Assembly: GCF_021018895.1 (NCBI RefSeq)
Contig: NC_079371.1
Coordinates: 10,896,001-10,960,000 of the forward strand
DNA: 64,000 nt
Source: Seriola aureovittata
Lineage: Eukaryota; Chordata; Actinopteri; Carangiformes; Carangidae
Reading direction: 5' to 3'
Part shown: positions 1 to 11,903 of the stretch, in pieces
How positions within the stretch are numbered: the stretch's first letter is position 1
Layout of the letters: every line of letters begins with the position of its first letter
Made by a program: the position numbers and the translations under genes
Notes under the pieces: model-generated
Seen by the model: only the letters and a program-made list of their open reading frames with translations
What the model was told of the DNA's origin: nothing
Database searches by the model: none

Positions 1-235
1 ATTCTTATTGTTTTTGGGTTATATTGATTTAGGTTTCTACAGTTATGCATTACTTAAAGAAGGACTATTTAGTTGGTTGAAGCTGCCACACATTAAATAA
101 ATATTTCCAAAATCAAGTTCACATATAACTAAAGGAACCACTGCACAAGGGTTTGGGATCCAGTAAAAATCCAGCCACTTAACTAATGTGGATGGTCTAA
201 AACCAGTAGAGAACTTAACTAGTTCTTGCAGGAGA

Positions 236-490
236 ACTAGGGCTACAACTAGCAATTATTGTCATTATTGATTAATATGTTAATGATCTACTCAGTTAAT
301 GATCTTAGAAAACAATGAAATAAGTCCTTTATAATTTATCACAGTTCAAGGTGACATCTCCTCTTTTGTCGAATCAACAGTCCAGTGTAAAAGATGACGA
401 TGATATATAAAATGATATAAACATGAAAAAGAAGCAAATCCTCACATTTTAGAAGTGATCATTAAAATAGTTGTTTCAACTCAAATGTAA
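236..490 (+). repeat. Teleost interspersed repeat, family R1, copy 1
   Basis: The segment opens with GGGCTACAACTAGCAATTAT and later carries AGCAAATCCTCACATTTT. The copy at 1889-2180 has the same two landmarks in the same order. I recognise the opening as the end of a very common teleost dispersed repeat that begins GGGCTGCAACTAACGATTA, but I cannot name its class. It is diverged and non-coding, and its middle is poorly preserved. Confidence 0.6.
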
Positions 491-632
491 ACCCTTTTAT
501 GTCCCCTCCCTTATACAAGATCCTTCCTCAGCATATGAGGAAACTGCAATTTAGTGACTACCATAGTAAATTTTATGATTTTTTTATGCCTTAATTTTGT
601 CTCAGGCTAAGTCATAGAGCCCAAGTTTAAAC

Positions 633-665
633 TTTAGAGCCCAACCGGTGGTGGATTTCTGAGGT
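633..665 (+). repeat. Short repeat fragment (AGAGCCCGACC type)
   Basis: TTAGAGCCCAACCGGTGGTG followed by GGATTTCTGAG resembles a segment at 5838-5875 (TTAGAGCCCGACCATCGCTG, then GGATCTTTGAG). Both resemble a dispersed teleost repeat recalled from memory. They are short fragments only. Confidence 0.35.
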
Positions 666-730
666 AAGAACAAGAATAAGAAAATTAAAAGTAAATAAAC
701 CTATAATAATAAACATATATCCTTTTAAAA

Positions 731-747
731 TTTTTTTTTTTTTTTTT
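731..747 (+). repeat. Poly(T) tract, 17 nt
   Basis: An uninterrupted run of 17 T residues. It could be the tail of a minus-strand retroposon or simple-sequence expansion. No element body was identified beside it. Confidence 0.85.
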
Positions 748-1888
748 AAGAATTAAAGATGTGTACTGAGGAGCGAGTTCAGTTGAAAATTAAACTTTCT
801 GTTTGACAAACTATGTAATGACAATGTCTACTTGGCAGATTTATTAGGCAGTTCTAATCACAATGTGACAGTGAACAAGTGAAAATATGAATAAAGGTGA
901 CAAAACCTTAAATAGGAATATTCAGGTCAATTGCAAACTGTTATATGAAAATGGTTAGTGATAAATTATAAATGGTAATGCAAATGGAAGATAGAGCACT
1001 GTGTAAATGTGTGATCATCATACCTGCTCTGAATCACTATTCAATTTTGAATATACTCGCACATACTACATTGTGGATACTGAGTTATTTTTGAAAAGGA
1101 ATATATAGCTGCTGAGGAGAGGGGTGGAATATGATGACAAACAATTTCACTGATATTTTAAACATGATGAGAGCTTTAGGAAACCTATCCCACAGCGTTT
1201 GAAGTGGAAGTGAACAGCATGAAGTGCTATAAATGCAATATTGACTGAGACATTCCAGACAAGAATCAGCAGGACGGTCAGTTTGGACATTATCTTTTGC
1301 CACCTGCTGTATTTTTTATTTTATTTTGTTGCTGTTTTTCTACAACAACGGAATCATGTGACCTGATCAATATCCAATAAGGCTTTGTGATCCTTGCATG
1401 GACCATAATCCCACGGGAGAACCATATTGGATGGCTGATAACAGCAAGCTATTAAAACAGTCAAATCACTCAAACGCCGGCGTTGATTTGTCCCCAGAGA
1501 GTCCGTTAACCCTTTGTAAACCCTCTGTCTCCAGCCATAACTGCAGACAGATTAGCCCTGCTGGTTAAATTCCCCTGGGTAGTGATAATGCCCTGAGGTC
1601 TTGAGACAATGCCACCTGTGCTTCTGTATGTGCAGTGTTTTACTAGAATCAGCAGCATTTACATTTTGCCACTGGAAAGGAAATATCGTGCTTCTCAGTG
1701 CTAAATCTGTGTCAATAGCAATGGTATGCAATGAAACAACATTAGCATTAATAACATTAACACTGTGATAGCTCACCGTACACCTATCATAACACATTTG
1801 CAATCGCCTCATTATTTCACCTGAGGCTCAGCTATTTACTCAGCTAATAACATCAGATCAGAACAGCTTTAGGGAAGTCGAGTGTATC
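748..1888. other. Non-coding stretch, no gene seen
   Basis: AT-rich sequence with only short open frames of random character. No codon pattern, splice pair or RNA gene stands out. It is probably intron or 5' flank of lingo2. Confidence 0.6.
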
Positions 1889-2180
1889 AGGGCTGCAAAT
1901 AACAATTCTTTTCTTATCAATTAATTCAGTTATTTTTTTTCTCAATTAGTCAATTCACTGTTTTGACTATAGAAAATACTATATCAAAAAATATTTTAAA
2001 GAAGAAAAAGAAAAAGGCCATTATTTAATTCTCATAACCCTTGCTGATGTCTGCAAACGTCTTGATTTATTGGACCAACCAAGTCCAAAACCCAAAGATA
2101 TTCAAATTACTATCACACATGACAAAGTAAAGCATCAAATCCTCACATTTTCATAATCGCTGCAACTCCAATTTGTCTAT
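1889..2180 (+). repeat. Teleost interspersed repeat, family R1, copy 2
   Basis: Begins AGGGCTGCAAATAACAATTC. It continues through a block with CCAAAAGATATTCA-like sequence (here CCCAAAGATATTCAAATTAC) and ends near AATCCTCACATTTTCATAA. This order matches the copy at 236-490 and a common dispersed teleost repeat recalled from memory. It is better preserved than copy 1 and has no coding potential. Confidence 0.65.
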
Positions 2181-4147
2181 TTTCCTTTTCATTGCTTTTC
2201 ATCTTTTGTAACAGCAGTGTCACTGGTCGTAGCTGAGCTTTCTATCTTTATATGCATACAAAAACGTATTAATATGTGCTCTCTTTTCTAACATTTTCTA
2301 TGAAGGGGATATCTAAATGGAGCAAATGACCCTGGCAGATTGGATAACAACATGGAACATTCAAACATTTTATATGCCTAGTTGTAAAGGTAAAAGAATA
2401 TGTCACATTTTTTATTATATAAACATTTTTTAGGACATTTATGAACTGAGATGGATAATATACTACTCTGAATACAAGACTGTTTTCAAGATGTGAATGC
2501 AAAACTCAAGCACATTTTATTTGTATAGCCTCAACAGGCTTAACAATGAATAAAACATTCAGCACAACACCTGTTATTCTTGGAGCCTCAATTTGGAAGA
2601 CAAAAAAAAAAAAACATTAAAAGAAGAGCAACAAAGAAAGTATCCCTCTTGCAGGATGGGCACAATATACAATAAACCAAAACAGCAGCAATAGAATTTC
2701 AAAATGGAAAAACTGACTATCAGTCAACAAAGTGCAAAACATACATGAAAAGACTGTGCTGAAATCCATTTGATGGTTAAAGCATCAACACTGCATAATC
2801 ATGTGGACCTTTGCTGATAATGTTCTTTTGTTTGTTTAAGAATTTGATTTGGATGTTGAGTGTGAACATAAAATAGATCCATTGCAGTCAATCAATACGC
2901 CAATACTTTTCCCCAGAGAGTTTGAAATACCATTCTCAAGCTACATAAACATATATGTATCTGATAACCCTCAATAGTTTTTAGTCTTCTCACCAAACAC
3001 CTCACACCAGCAGGTGACTCAGACTATATGAGAGAGAAAAACATACAAGCATAATCAAGGGCTGGTATTAAGGGCTGCATAAGGCTACACTGCCTTTTTG
3101 GAGCATTACAAGTTGCACAATTGAAAGGAGTGTAATGGCATTGAGCTGCAAGGTCAGAGGCCAGATATCTTGATTGAGTGAGGGGAGAGAAAAAAACAAA
3201 GAGGAGGGAGAGAGCAAAAGACAAAGAGAGAGACACACAGGATGGAGCATCACACACACAGAAAATAATAACGTGGGAGAATTAGACTTAAAATAGGACA
3301 TTTTGAGTCAATTTTGGCTTGGAGGACGGGATGGAGAGATGTCTCGCACATATTTATACGAGATTTCCTGCCAAGTATACAGAAACATTGTTGGGACATC
3401 ACGGAGATGCAAGGGTATGTCAGAGTTGCATGTGTTCCTTTCAGCGAACATCATGAATAATTTCTTTCCCTTACAAAAAAAGAAAAAAAAAATGTTTAAA
3501 ATTTTATCTCTGCATTTGTATGTCTGTTTTTGGTCATAAAATACTTTCTCTGTGATCTCTGGAGTGTGCTTAAGACAGTGCATGCAGAATGATGCTTTAT
3601 GCACAAATGACAACACTGGTTGTGATAAGAAATTTTTCAAGCTTGCGCAAAATGCTACAAGATCATGTTTTAAATGAATATGGAGTTTTATTAGTATGGC
3701 AATGAGATGTTCGCAGTGTCTCATTGTAATAGTGAAAAGCATTCTCTCAGCACAGTACTTGGTCTAAGCTTATGCACTTTTGGCAATGGGAAGCGTGATG
3801 CTTTCATTATGCTGCAGTAATACTGTTTGTTGTTTGCTGAATTTTCGCTACAGGCATTTATGGAGTCAGCAGTACATGTCCTCCTTTATTATGGCTGATT
3901 GTTGATATAGTTGCTTTGTTTTTTTAACCATGAAGCATTTTCTGTCTTTTGTTTCAGGCTGTACATGCTGTATGGTATATTTAGTTTTATGAAAGCGTTT
4001 AAATGTAAATATAGGCCAGAGTGAGGTGTGTGGGTAGAGGGGTAAAGGGGTTTGCCAACCACCTTTAACTGTCTCTGTGGTTGCGTCACGTTACAGATGA
4101 AACACCCCCTGACTCAGACCTGATGTAGGCTGTCCAGACGTGAAGTT
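2181..4147. other. Non-coding stretch with a purine-rich block
   Basis: No gene is seen. At 3180-3240 the plus strand is strongly purine-rich (GA/AAAG repeats), and at 3475-3492 there is an A-rich run. A 144-codon minus-strand frame at 3308-3742 crosses that A-rich run and shows no family resemblance. Confidence 0.55.
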
Positions 4148-4166
4148 GGGGGGGGGGGGGGGGGGG
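4148..4166 (+). repeat. Poly(G) tract, 19 nt
   Basis: Nineteen consecutive G residues. This is unusual in AT-rich sequence and prone to both replication slippage and assembly or length error. Confidence 0.9.
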
Positions 4167-4837
4167 CGCACAAAGCGAATCCACAAGGGCTCTCAGGAGC
4201 CCACACAACGTGTTAACGGTGCTGCTGCAGATGCATTTTAATCAGCCCACACAATTTATCTCACAAGGCTTTTCAGTTCCAGATATGTCAGAAATTCACC
4301 CAAGGTTCTGCTCACCCTTTTAAAAATGATCTTTAGACGGGAGGCTGAATAGATACACAGTCTAGGTCAGTGAAAATATAAACTATCAGTGACAAAAATT
4401 AAGACAGTCTTGCCTGTTATCCAAATTTATTAAGGTCATTAAGGGAAAGAGAAGATTTAGGAAAGGACTGAAGGAGCTTCTTTCTTCATTTTTTGTCTGA
4501 CTCTTATCCTCTTCTATACCTGTTAGTGGCAGCAGTCAGGCATGATTTAGGGAGCAGTTCTGTTACACCCGCTGCTCCCAGGCCCAAGTCTTTGTTTGGC
4601 AAGCGTGTGCACACACTGCACGCTGTACCCATGAGCAAGACACAGCATTCCTCACAGCTTCAGGGTAGCTGTTGTGGGCTAATCTCTCTGTGGGGGCACC
4701 AGGTGGAAAAAAAGAAAATCCCTTTAGGCATCACTGACTTATCACAGTAGCATTGCCTGAAATGTGAAATGAAAAATGTCAAACCTGAATCATGCTTTGT
4801 GTTAGTTGTACATTGTAACACTGTGTATCGATACTGT

Positions 4838-5145
4838 AGTTAAAGTTGGGGTAGGCAGCGAGTTTTTGGGCGTCACTGGGGAAAAAAAATCCCTAATCAC
4901 CTTATGGTCTGAGAGCAAACCAGATGTGTGCACCTCTTCTGGCTCTTTTTTCAGGCTTTAGAAAATCTAGCAAGTGACAGGAGACTTTGGCCAATCGCAG
5001 GTCTTTTCAGAGAGAGAGTGTTCCTACTGGCTGTTCTACAAAGGCAGATGTGTGAGCACGTCCCTTTCAGACGGAAACGTGTCAATATTAGTGAAGCGTT
5101 TCAGAGATGGAGAGAACTTACTGTACCTCTCCTGCACAGGTAACA
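4838..5145 (+). repeat. Teleost interspersed repeat, family R2
   Basis: The run includes GTTGGGGTAGGCAGCGAG, then TTTTCAGGCTTTAGAAAATC, then GACTTTGGCCAATCGCAGGT, then CAGAGAGAGAGTGTTCCTAC. I recall this series as a widely dispersed teleost repeat. The segment mimics an exon: it has a TTTTTTCAG acceptor ending at 4954 and a CACAG/GTAACA donor at 5139/5140. Because these lie inside the repeat I do not call an exon. Class unknown. Confidence 0.6.
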
Positions 5146-8100
5146 GGCATAATTTCATTTTCTTGTAATATCTAAATTTGTTGCGGTGGATGGTTGTGTA
5201 GGTAGATTTACCATGAAAGCAGGTGATGAGTTGCTATTTTGAATTTTGTTAATAGTTTATCCTTCTGTATCCGGAGACTCACAGCTGCGGCTGTATAGTT
5301 CATGTTGCGTGCGTTTTCAAATTCTGGCGTTGTTTTTTTGTTTGGTTTGTTTTTTTTCTAGATCTATGGCTAAACCAGCTTCGAGTGGTTTGTTAATCAT
5401 TGAATTACTCCATAATGTACTTGCTCTCATTCATGTAAATGCCTGCTTAATGCTTGTATGACAGGGATTCTGGTCTCTAATGCAGATATTGATATTTCAG
5501 TCAATGGAGCCAGTGGAGCTTAGTGAGCTACTTGTTATATTTACTGTTTGTAATGGAGTTACATATACATAGAACATACTGTATGTTGTATACATTATCA
5601 TTACTAGTCCAAGTGGTGATCAGGGTGCAGACGATGAAAGATCTGTTTTCATCATCTAAAAATAATGCTGGTTACAGTGAGTAATGAGCGTGGGGGTTTT
5701 GCTGTTCTTAGTGAAGTGGAATATTAATTTGTTCTGGGTATAGAAAACAACAGAGATGTTAATCAGCTGCATGTCATAGAGGTTGCTATGTAGAAGCATC
5801 CAAGCCCCACCACTGACAGTAGAATTTTTTTAACGCTTTTTAGAGCCCGACCATCGCTGGATCTTTGAGCTAGAGTTAAAACATCTAACAGCAACAACAG
5901 CCTTGGCCAATATTCCCTTTTTCACATAATAATATTAAATGAAGAAGATTTTTTGAGAAAGACCCTTTAAATTTGGTTAATGATTCACTGTGAAACATTT
6001 CTAAGAGCGCACTTATTGTGATGTATGATATGCCAAGTGAATTTGGGCGTGGATTAGTATATACGGAGCACTGTGGAGTTTTAGAGGGCCATTGGCTTCC
6101 ACCGACACCTTCCTCACTTTCGCTGTGAGATCAGGAGGAGGATGAGAGAAAAAAATAATAAGTTAGACCTCAACTAGTTTGAAAATAGAATACAATTTTT
6201 TGCCAACTGTGATCAAAACACCCACACCCTACTACAATATATCACTCTGCTAGCCACTACCAATCTCAAGATAATATTGTTGTTCAGTCCTACATGATTG
6301 CCAGGCTTAGCTAGTCACCCGAAATCACATTTGACTGAATATAAAAACACTCAAGAAAGGATTTTTGACATGTATTTGAGATAACTGAATGATTGACACA
6401 AACTAGAAATTTAGGATTAGAATTTGGAAAATGTATTTTTTATTTCACTATTTCTTTAAAAGTTTGTTTGACTGACTGACTGAACAGGTTAACTGAGATA
6501 CTGTTTGTGTGCAACAAGCTAATATAAGTCTGATTGATTTATTGGTCAGGCTCAAATGTGTTTCCATCCAAATTAACAAATCAAATATCTACTCATAGGA
6601 TCAGCTAAATGTTAATACATAAGAGTTGTGCCATCTGACCATATCTTGCTGTAGATTCTTTTGCTGTAGACGTTTTTTTGTTTTTTTTCTCATCAAATTA
6701 AGAAGCACGACAATGTTCCTCGTCTTTTAAAAAAAAACATTTGCAATACTGTCTATCCTTTGGGCAATTTGCACCTTTTTAGACTATTTGCTCCTGTTAA
6801 TGTCCTGAATGTCCTTGTCACAGTGAAAGAACACAGACTTCTCTGGAGACCATTCTGACCTGCTTAAGTGGTACTATAAAGCACAATAACATCACCTCAA
6901 TATCAATATGTAGGTGTATTAATGTTTATAATGAATGAGTTTAATGGGGGTGGAAAGTGGGTGTCAGAAAAATAAGCTGCAATAAAGATGTTAATACATA
7001 ACACATTGGTCTCTAATGAACTGACAAATTGGTTGATTTTTTTTTTCTTTGTCACTTTGTAAATGTAATGAAATGATAATGCTCTCTCCCCCTGTATTAA
7101 GTCCCCTCATATTGTTGCTATTGTATTGTTATCCTCATACATTTAATCATTAAGTTTTGTTACCTTTTTAAAAGCTTCCTTCCTGTCTCCAAAGTTGAGA
7201 ATTGTTAATAGCTATTAAACATAGGATTAACTCTCTTTTCTGAGAGGCTTTTCCCACGGGATGAATTGAGATCCGGATGTTTGATGCGGTCGTTTTGACT
7301 TTTTCCCAAACCAAGGGTTATCAGACACAGAAAAGAGCAACTGACTCAATCTAGAAAGTTTATCTCTAATTAACACGGATTAATTGGGCTTTGACTTCGC
7401 TCTGCAAGCCAAGCAGAAGGGCAATTTGTGCATGGAAGCCTGTTATTGCCCAAAGGCTGTTGATCCTCACTGTTAAATGCTTTAGGTCCCAAAACCCTTG
7501 ATCATGTGACTGTGATAATGTTGCTCTTGCAGTGTGTGTGTTAATGAATTATACAGTTTGCCACATTCAATCCAGTTTATAAAAGCGATTGTGCAGTTAC
7601 CAACAAGGGTTTTTAGATTTTTTTTTACTGCCATCTGTGCATTAAGAATCATCAAGGTTGCTCCTGCTGTTCTTTTGTTTCTCTTATTCTGCCTTTAGAC
7701 AAACTACTGTCTTCTCCTCTTAATTATTTGTATTTGGAAAAATTAATGGAGGCCAAGTTGTTTAATCGTATCCAGGTCACATCCTAAGGATGCATTCTGT
7801 TGCATGAAAAGTCAGACTGACAGTGGTTTATTAAAGGAGTACAGTGTCATTTTGCATGTTGGCAGGCTCACCTGAAAGCCTCGCTGGCCTTTACGAAGAT
7901 CCTCTCAATAATAGATAAGGCAAAGAGCATTGCAGTCCCTTCTCTCTCATTATGATCCCATCTGATTACTCGTCAATGCTCTTTTGAAAAGGTGGGTTAA
8001 TTGCACGCTCTGACTATGAGCTAACCTGCAAGTTAATAACATCTTTCCTTCAGGGTAGCATCATTATAAGATATAAGCCTCATTAAAATAAAATGACGAT

Positions 8101-11100
8101 TTAATAACTTTCCCTTAAAGTGACCCTTGTGAGGTTGTACTGTTTTTTTGAGGGGGAGGGGGGTTGTAGTTATCTGGGAAATTAAGACATCAAACACTGT
8201 GCTTTTGCATGTCCTCTGCTGTTTTCAGAAAGCAAAAATTAACTATCTCTTGACCGCAGCAACTTTAATTACCCAGTGGAAATAACAATGCTTACGCTAG
8301 CCATGCAGTAGACTATATGCACATGTCAAAGCGGTCACAGGGTTTTATCTTGTATATCTTAAATGGACTTGATGAATATAGTGCGTATGCAGGGACCCAC
8401 TGACGTGAGGGCAGCCATGTCAGATGCTAATGTACAAAAGAGCTTGCTCTATAAGTGCTGCGCCCAGTATCTAACACTTTCTCTCCCTGCATGATTACGC
8501 ATAATGTTGCTTTTATTATTGCTTTATTCCTCACACAGCCCCATTCCTTCTGCGTCTTTGCTCCAGCTCAGAGTTAATTTTCCTCCTTTTCCTGCCTTTC
8601 AAAGAGGCTCTTCCTCCGGAGCCGTCTCCCAAGTCAAAATATCAAAATTTGACGCTTTGATTATGCTTTTTAAGGGGTGTTGATAATTGCCGGGTGAAGA
8701 AAGCAACTGTCTCCCACCATCCAACATAAAGGCAGGGAGGCTTTTCTGTGTGAAGAGGAATCACATTATGTTCAATGATCAGTGCCTGGGGGCCACATCA
8801 GACACTGTCTGAAAACCTTTCCAGAGGAGATAGAGGCAGGCCAATTTCACAAGTGGCTTTTTATTGGTTGATTGCACAGAGGCCAAGTTGTTATCTAAAT
8901 CCTTAAACTACTTGGGCAAAATAAGAAGTGTCTTGTGAGCGTTCAGGGTGTGCAAACTTACCCCTCAGATGAAAGCCAAAGCAAAATGTTTACAACCAAT
9001 AGTTTTCCAGGATTATGGCTTAAGAGACTAAGTGTAAACAGGATGTGGTGTTTACAAAGTCCACCAGTGACATACAGTGTCATTGCTAGTGCGGAAAAGA
9101 ACGTATTATGCCAACTTTGATTTTCATGTTTTCACTTGAACTGACGGCTTAGATAATCCTTTCATGGATGAATAGGTTGCATGCTCTTATAGCCTGCATT
9201 CAGATAAATCCAAAATATTTTTTAAAAAGTATTTAAGGAGCAAAAATTACATTATGTACAACTTAACTGTGGTTATATACTCTCAGTATGTTTGCATCAG
9301 ATGCGAAGTCGGACTTTAACCTCCCTTGCCAAGATCATGTTGCCATCTAACAGGCAATCTTCCTATACAGTGAGGTCTACCATTGAGTGGCTTAATTTAG
9401 CGTTTTACATAATTATACACACCTCATATTGGAGCTGTGGGGCTAATTAGTTGGTAAATAATTTTGTATCAAACATGGGTAGTGGGTGTCCACGCTGCCC
9501 AGCAGAGGGAGAGACACTGATGAGCAAACTGACCTGCGATTGCTTGATTTGCTCCAATTAAAAGAAAATCAACTACCATGTTTCTGTGGAGTTTGTGGCT
9601 GTACCCCAGAGGAGCTTACAGGAAAGCATATGCTTATGACCACAGCTGTAGTCTGCATGTGCTATTCCTAAAATCACCACAAATATATTAATTTGAACTG
9701 TCTTTATTTTGTGCAAGTTAATGTGCAAATACTCTTAGAATGCAGTAAAGAAAAAAAAACACAGCAGAACATAAACCAAAACTTGACATTTTATTGTTAA
9801 TTTTTCCCATAAGAGAGAATTAATGAATAAATACATGTAAATGTCAGGCTTTCATTCTAAAATCACCTCATACTAAATTAAATGTCCTGACTGTAAGAAT
9901 TTTCAGCATATGTGTCACAACATTATGACACAAAATGACTGTAAATGTACGAAAACCCCCAAAATTTACCACAAAGTATTGGATCTTACACACTTAGTGG
10001 TATTTTCGTTGTCACCACATGACTGCTACATATAATTACTTTTTAATAGCCATGATATTTACTGTATTGTTTCTGTACTTATTCTATGGCCACAATTTTA
10101 CTGAAATTGTTAACACTTTTACACTTGAATGTTATTTACTTACTTTTAAAGTTGCAAACCCATTTGTTGGTTACGCAGTATCACCATCATTATGTGGACT
10201 TGAGAACTCCCTTGGTCTGTGTTGTCAGTGTGAAAACAAACCAGAAAAGCAGCTAGATAGTGAAGAAGAGTCTCAGCAACAGTGTGACACAAAAACAGCA
10301 GCACAAAAAATAGTGATAAATAGTGATAAAATTGTATATATGGATAAGGTACACAGAGAGTAGGTAAAAAAAAAAGAAGAGTCACACTTAGAGAAAGATA
10401 CCGACAGAAATTCGGCAATGACCAAGGGAAGATATCGCTCGACTGCCTGGGGAGCGATTGCAATCTCCTGTATACAGTACCTCTACTCTCACCTCTAGAT
10501 TTCTGTCTGATAAAACTTCTTGTAGCTTTGAGTCACCTAGACACCAAGTGAAGAGCACAGCGGTCAAAGCCACACCGCACTATATCAGCCTGACAGGAGA
10601 CATAGCAAATTCGCTTGTATTCAGTGTAATTATGTATGAGAGTGAAGTTGAAGATGGAGAAATATAAGCTATTTCTTACACACGCAAGGCCTTTCAGAGT
10701 GCTCAGGAAGACATGTTCATGGAATCATGACTAACAGCACGACAGTGTTTTGCCACTCTGGTGAAGACCGACCACATCCCTACTCATCCTCTTACCAGTT
10801 AGCCCCGGGCTGTGTTGAAAAGTAAAGAGCGGCATCATGGGATGGGAGAGCCCCACATGTTTTCAGTGATTCATATGGAAATTAGTTTGTGATGGGAATA
10901 TAAAACTGTATGGGTATAAAAAAAAAAAAAAACAGGCGGAGACAAATATATTCCCATGTACTGTATTTGTCATAGTGGAAGAGAAAATCATAATTTCAGG
11001 AAAAGTGAGCGAGTGAGTTTGAGCTTCACGTACAGGGCCACTTGTGTACATATGCTCACAATGATGGCATTGTGCAGGCGACCTCAGCACCCCCAGCGAA

Positions 11101-11493
11101 ATGGCTGTTCACTGATTTATGCTGAGTCAGATACCATTAGCTGTTATCATCCCCCTCTCAGGATCCGACCCTGCACTAATGTGGGTCAGGGGCCACATAA
11201 TAGAAACACCTTCACTGTGTCGTCTTATCTCACTGTGCATTGCAGGATTTCTGCCGTCACAGGACTGTTGCTGAATGTCAATGGAAATTTCTAGAAGAAT
11301 TTCCAGATGAAATGGAACTGTTGGGAAAAATTGTAAAAAACGAATAAAATAAAATGAAATTTACCCTAGTACATCCTCAGATTCAGTCCTTATAGTCATT
11401 GTAATCCAGAGACTATTTTTATTTAATTTGTTGTGGCCGCACTGCATGTATCGAGCACGAGGCGGTAATTCTAGTTTTTTTTTGTTGTTTTTC
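5146..11493. other. Long non-coding stretch upstream of lingo2
   Basis: No gene is seen. A short AGAGCCCGACC-type repeat fragment sits at 5838-5875. Two zones, about 7240-8080 and 8420-8900, look compositionally steadier (mixed GC, few simple repeats) than the surroundings and are candidate conserved non-coding DNA, a visual impression only. A-rich runs occur at 10366-10378 and 10920-10932. Short open frames at 10019-10363 and 10956-11294 have no recognisable domains. Confidence 0.5.
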
Positions 11494-11903
11494 TAGACTA
11501 GTACCAATGCAACAATCCGAAAATACTTGGTTACAAGTCCTATATAAAAGGTCCTATTTAATCAAAGGAAAATAACAATTATCAGCAAAATGTACTTAAA
11601 GTATCAAAAGTATAAGTATTTGTTTTGCTGAAAAATGTGGCCGACATATTCTTATATGATACATTATTATATTGTTATTGAGGCATCAATCATCATAAAG
11701 TGATGAGGAATGGGATAGGAAACATGAGTAACTACGACTGTCAAATACATTTGGTGTATAATATATTGGACAGTGTTTTCAAAAAGTACAATAGTGGAGT
11801 AGAAGTATAAAGTAATAGAAAATGGAAATAGAAATGGAGGCACCTCAAAATTGTACTTGAGTACATTACTTAAGTAAAAGTACTTAGTTACCTTCCACCA
11901 CTG
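11494..11903 (+). repeat. Teleost interspersed repeat, family R3, copy 1 (near full length)
   Basis: Starts near ACTAGTACCAATGCAACAAT and includes ATCAGCAAAATGTACTTAAA and GTGGAGTAGAAGTATAAAGT. It ends with AGTACTTAGTTACCTTCCAC plus CACTG. The same order of landmarks recurs at 45838-46372, and the terminal segment recurs at 31838-31873. I recognise it as a common non-coding teleost repeat. No open reading frame is preserved. Confidence 0.7.

Noticed and set aside
3308..3742. A 144-codon minus-strand open frame
   Set aside because: It runs through an A-rich tract that encodes poly-Phe, shows no domain, and has no splice or promoter signals.
4955..5139. A 185-bp exon-like segment with a TTTTTTCAG acceptor and a CACAG/GTAACA donor
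   Set aside because: It lies wholly inside a segment I recognise as a dispersed teleost repeat (R2), and its frames resemble no known protein.
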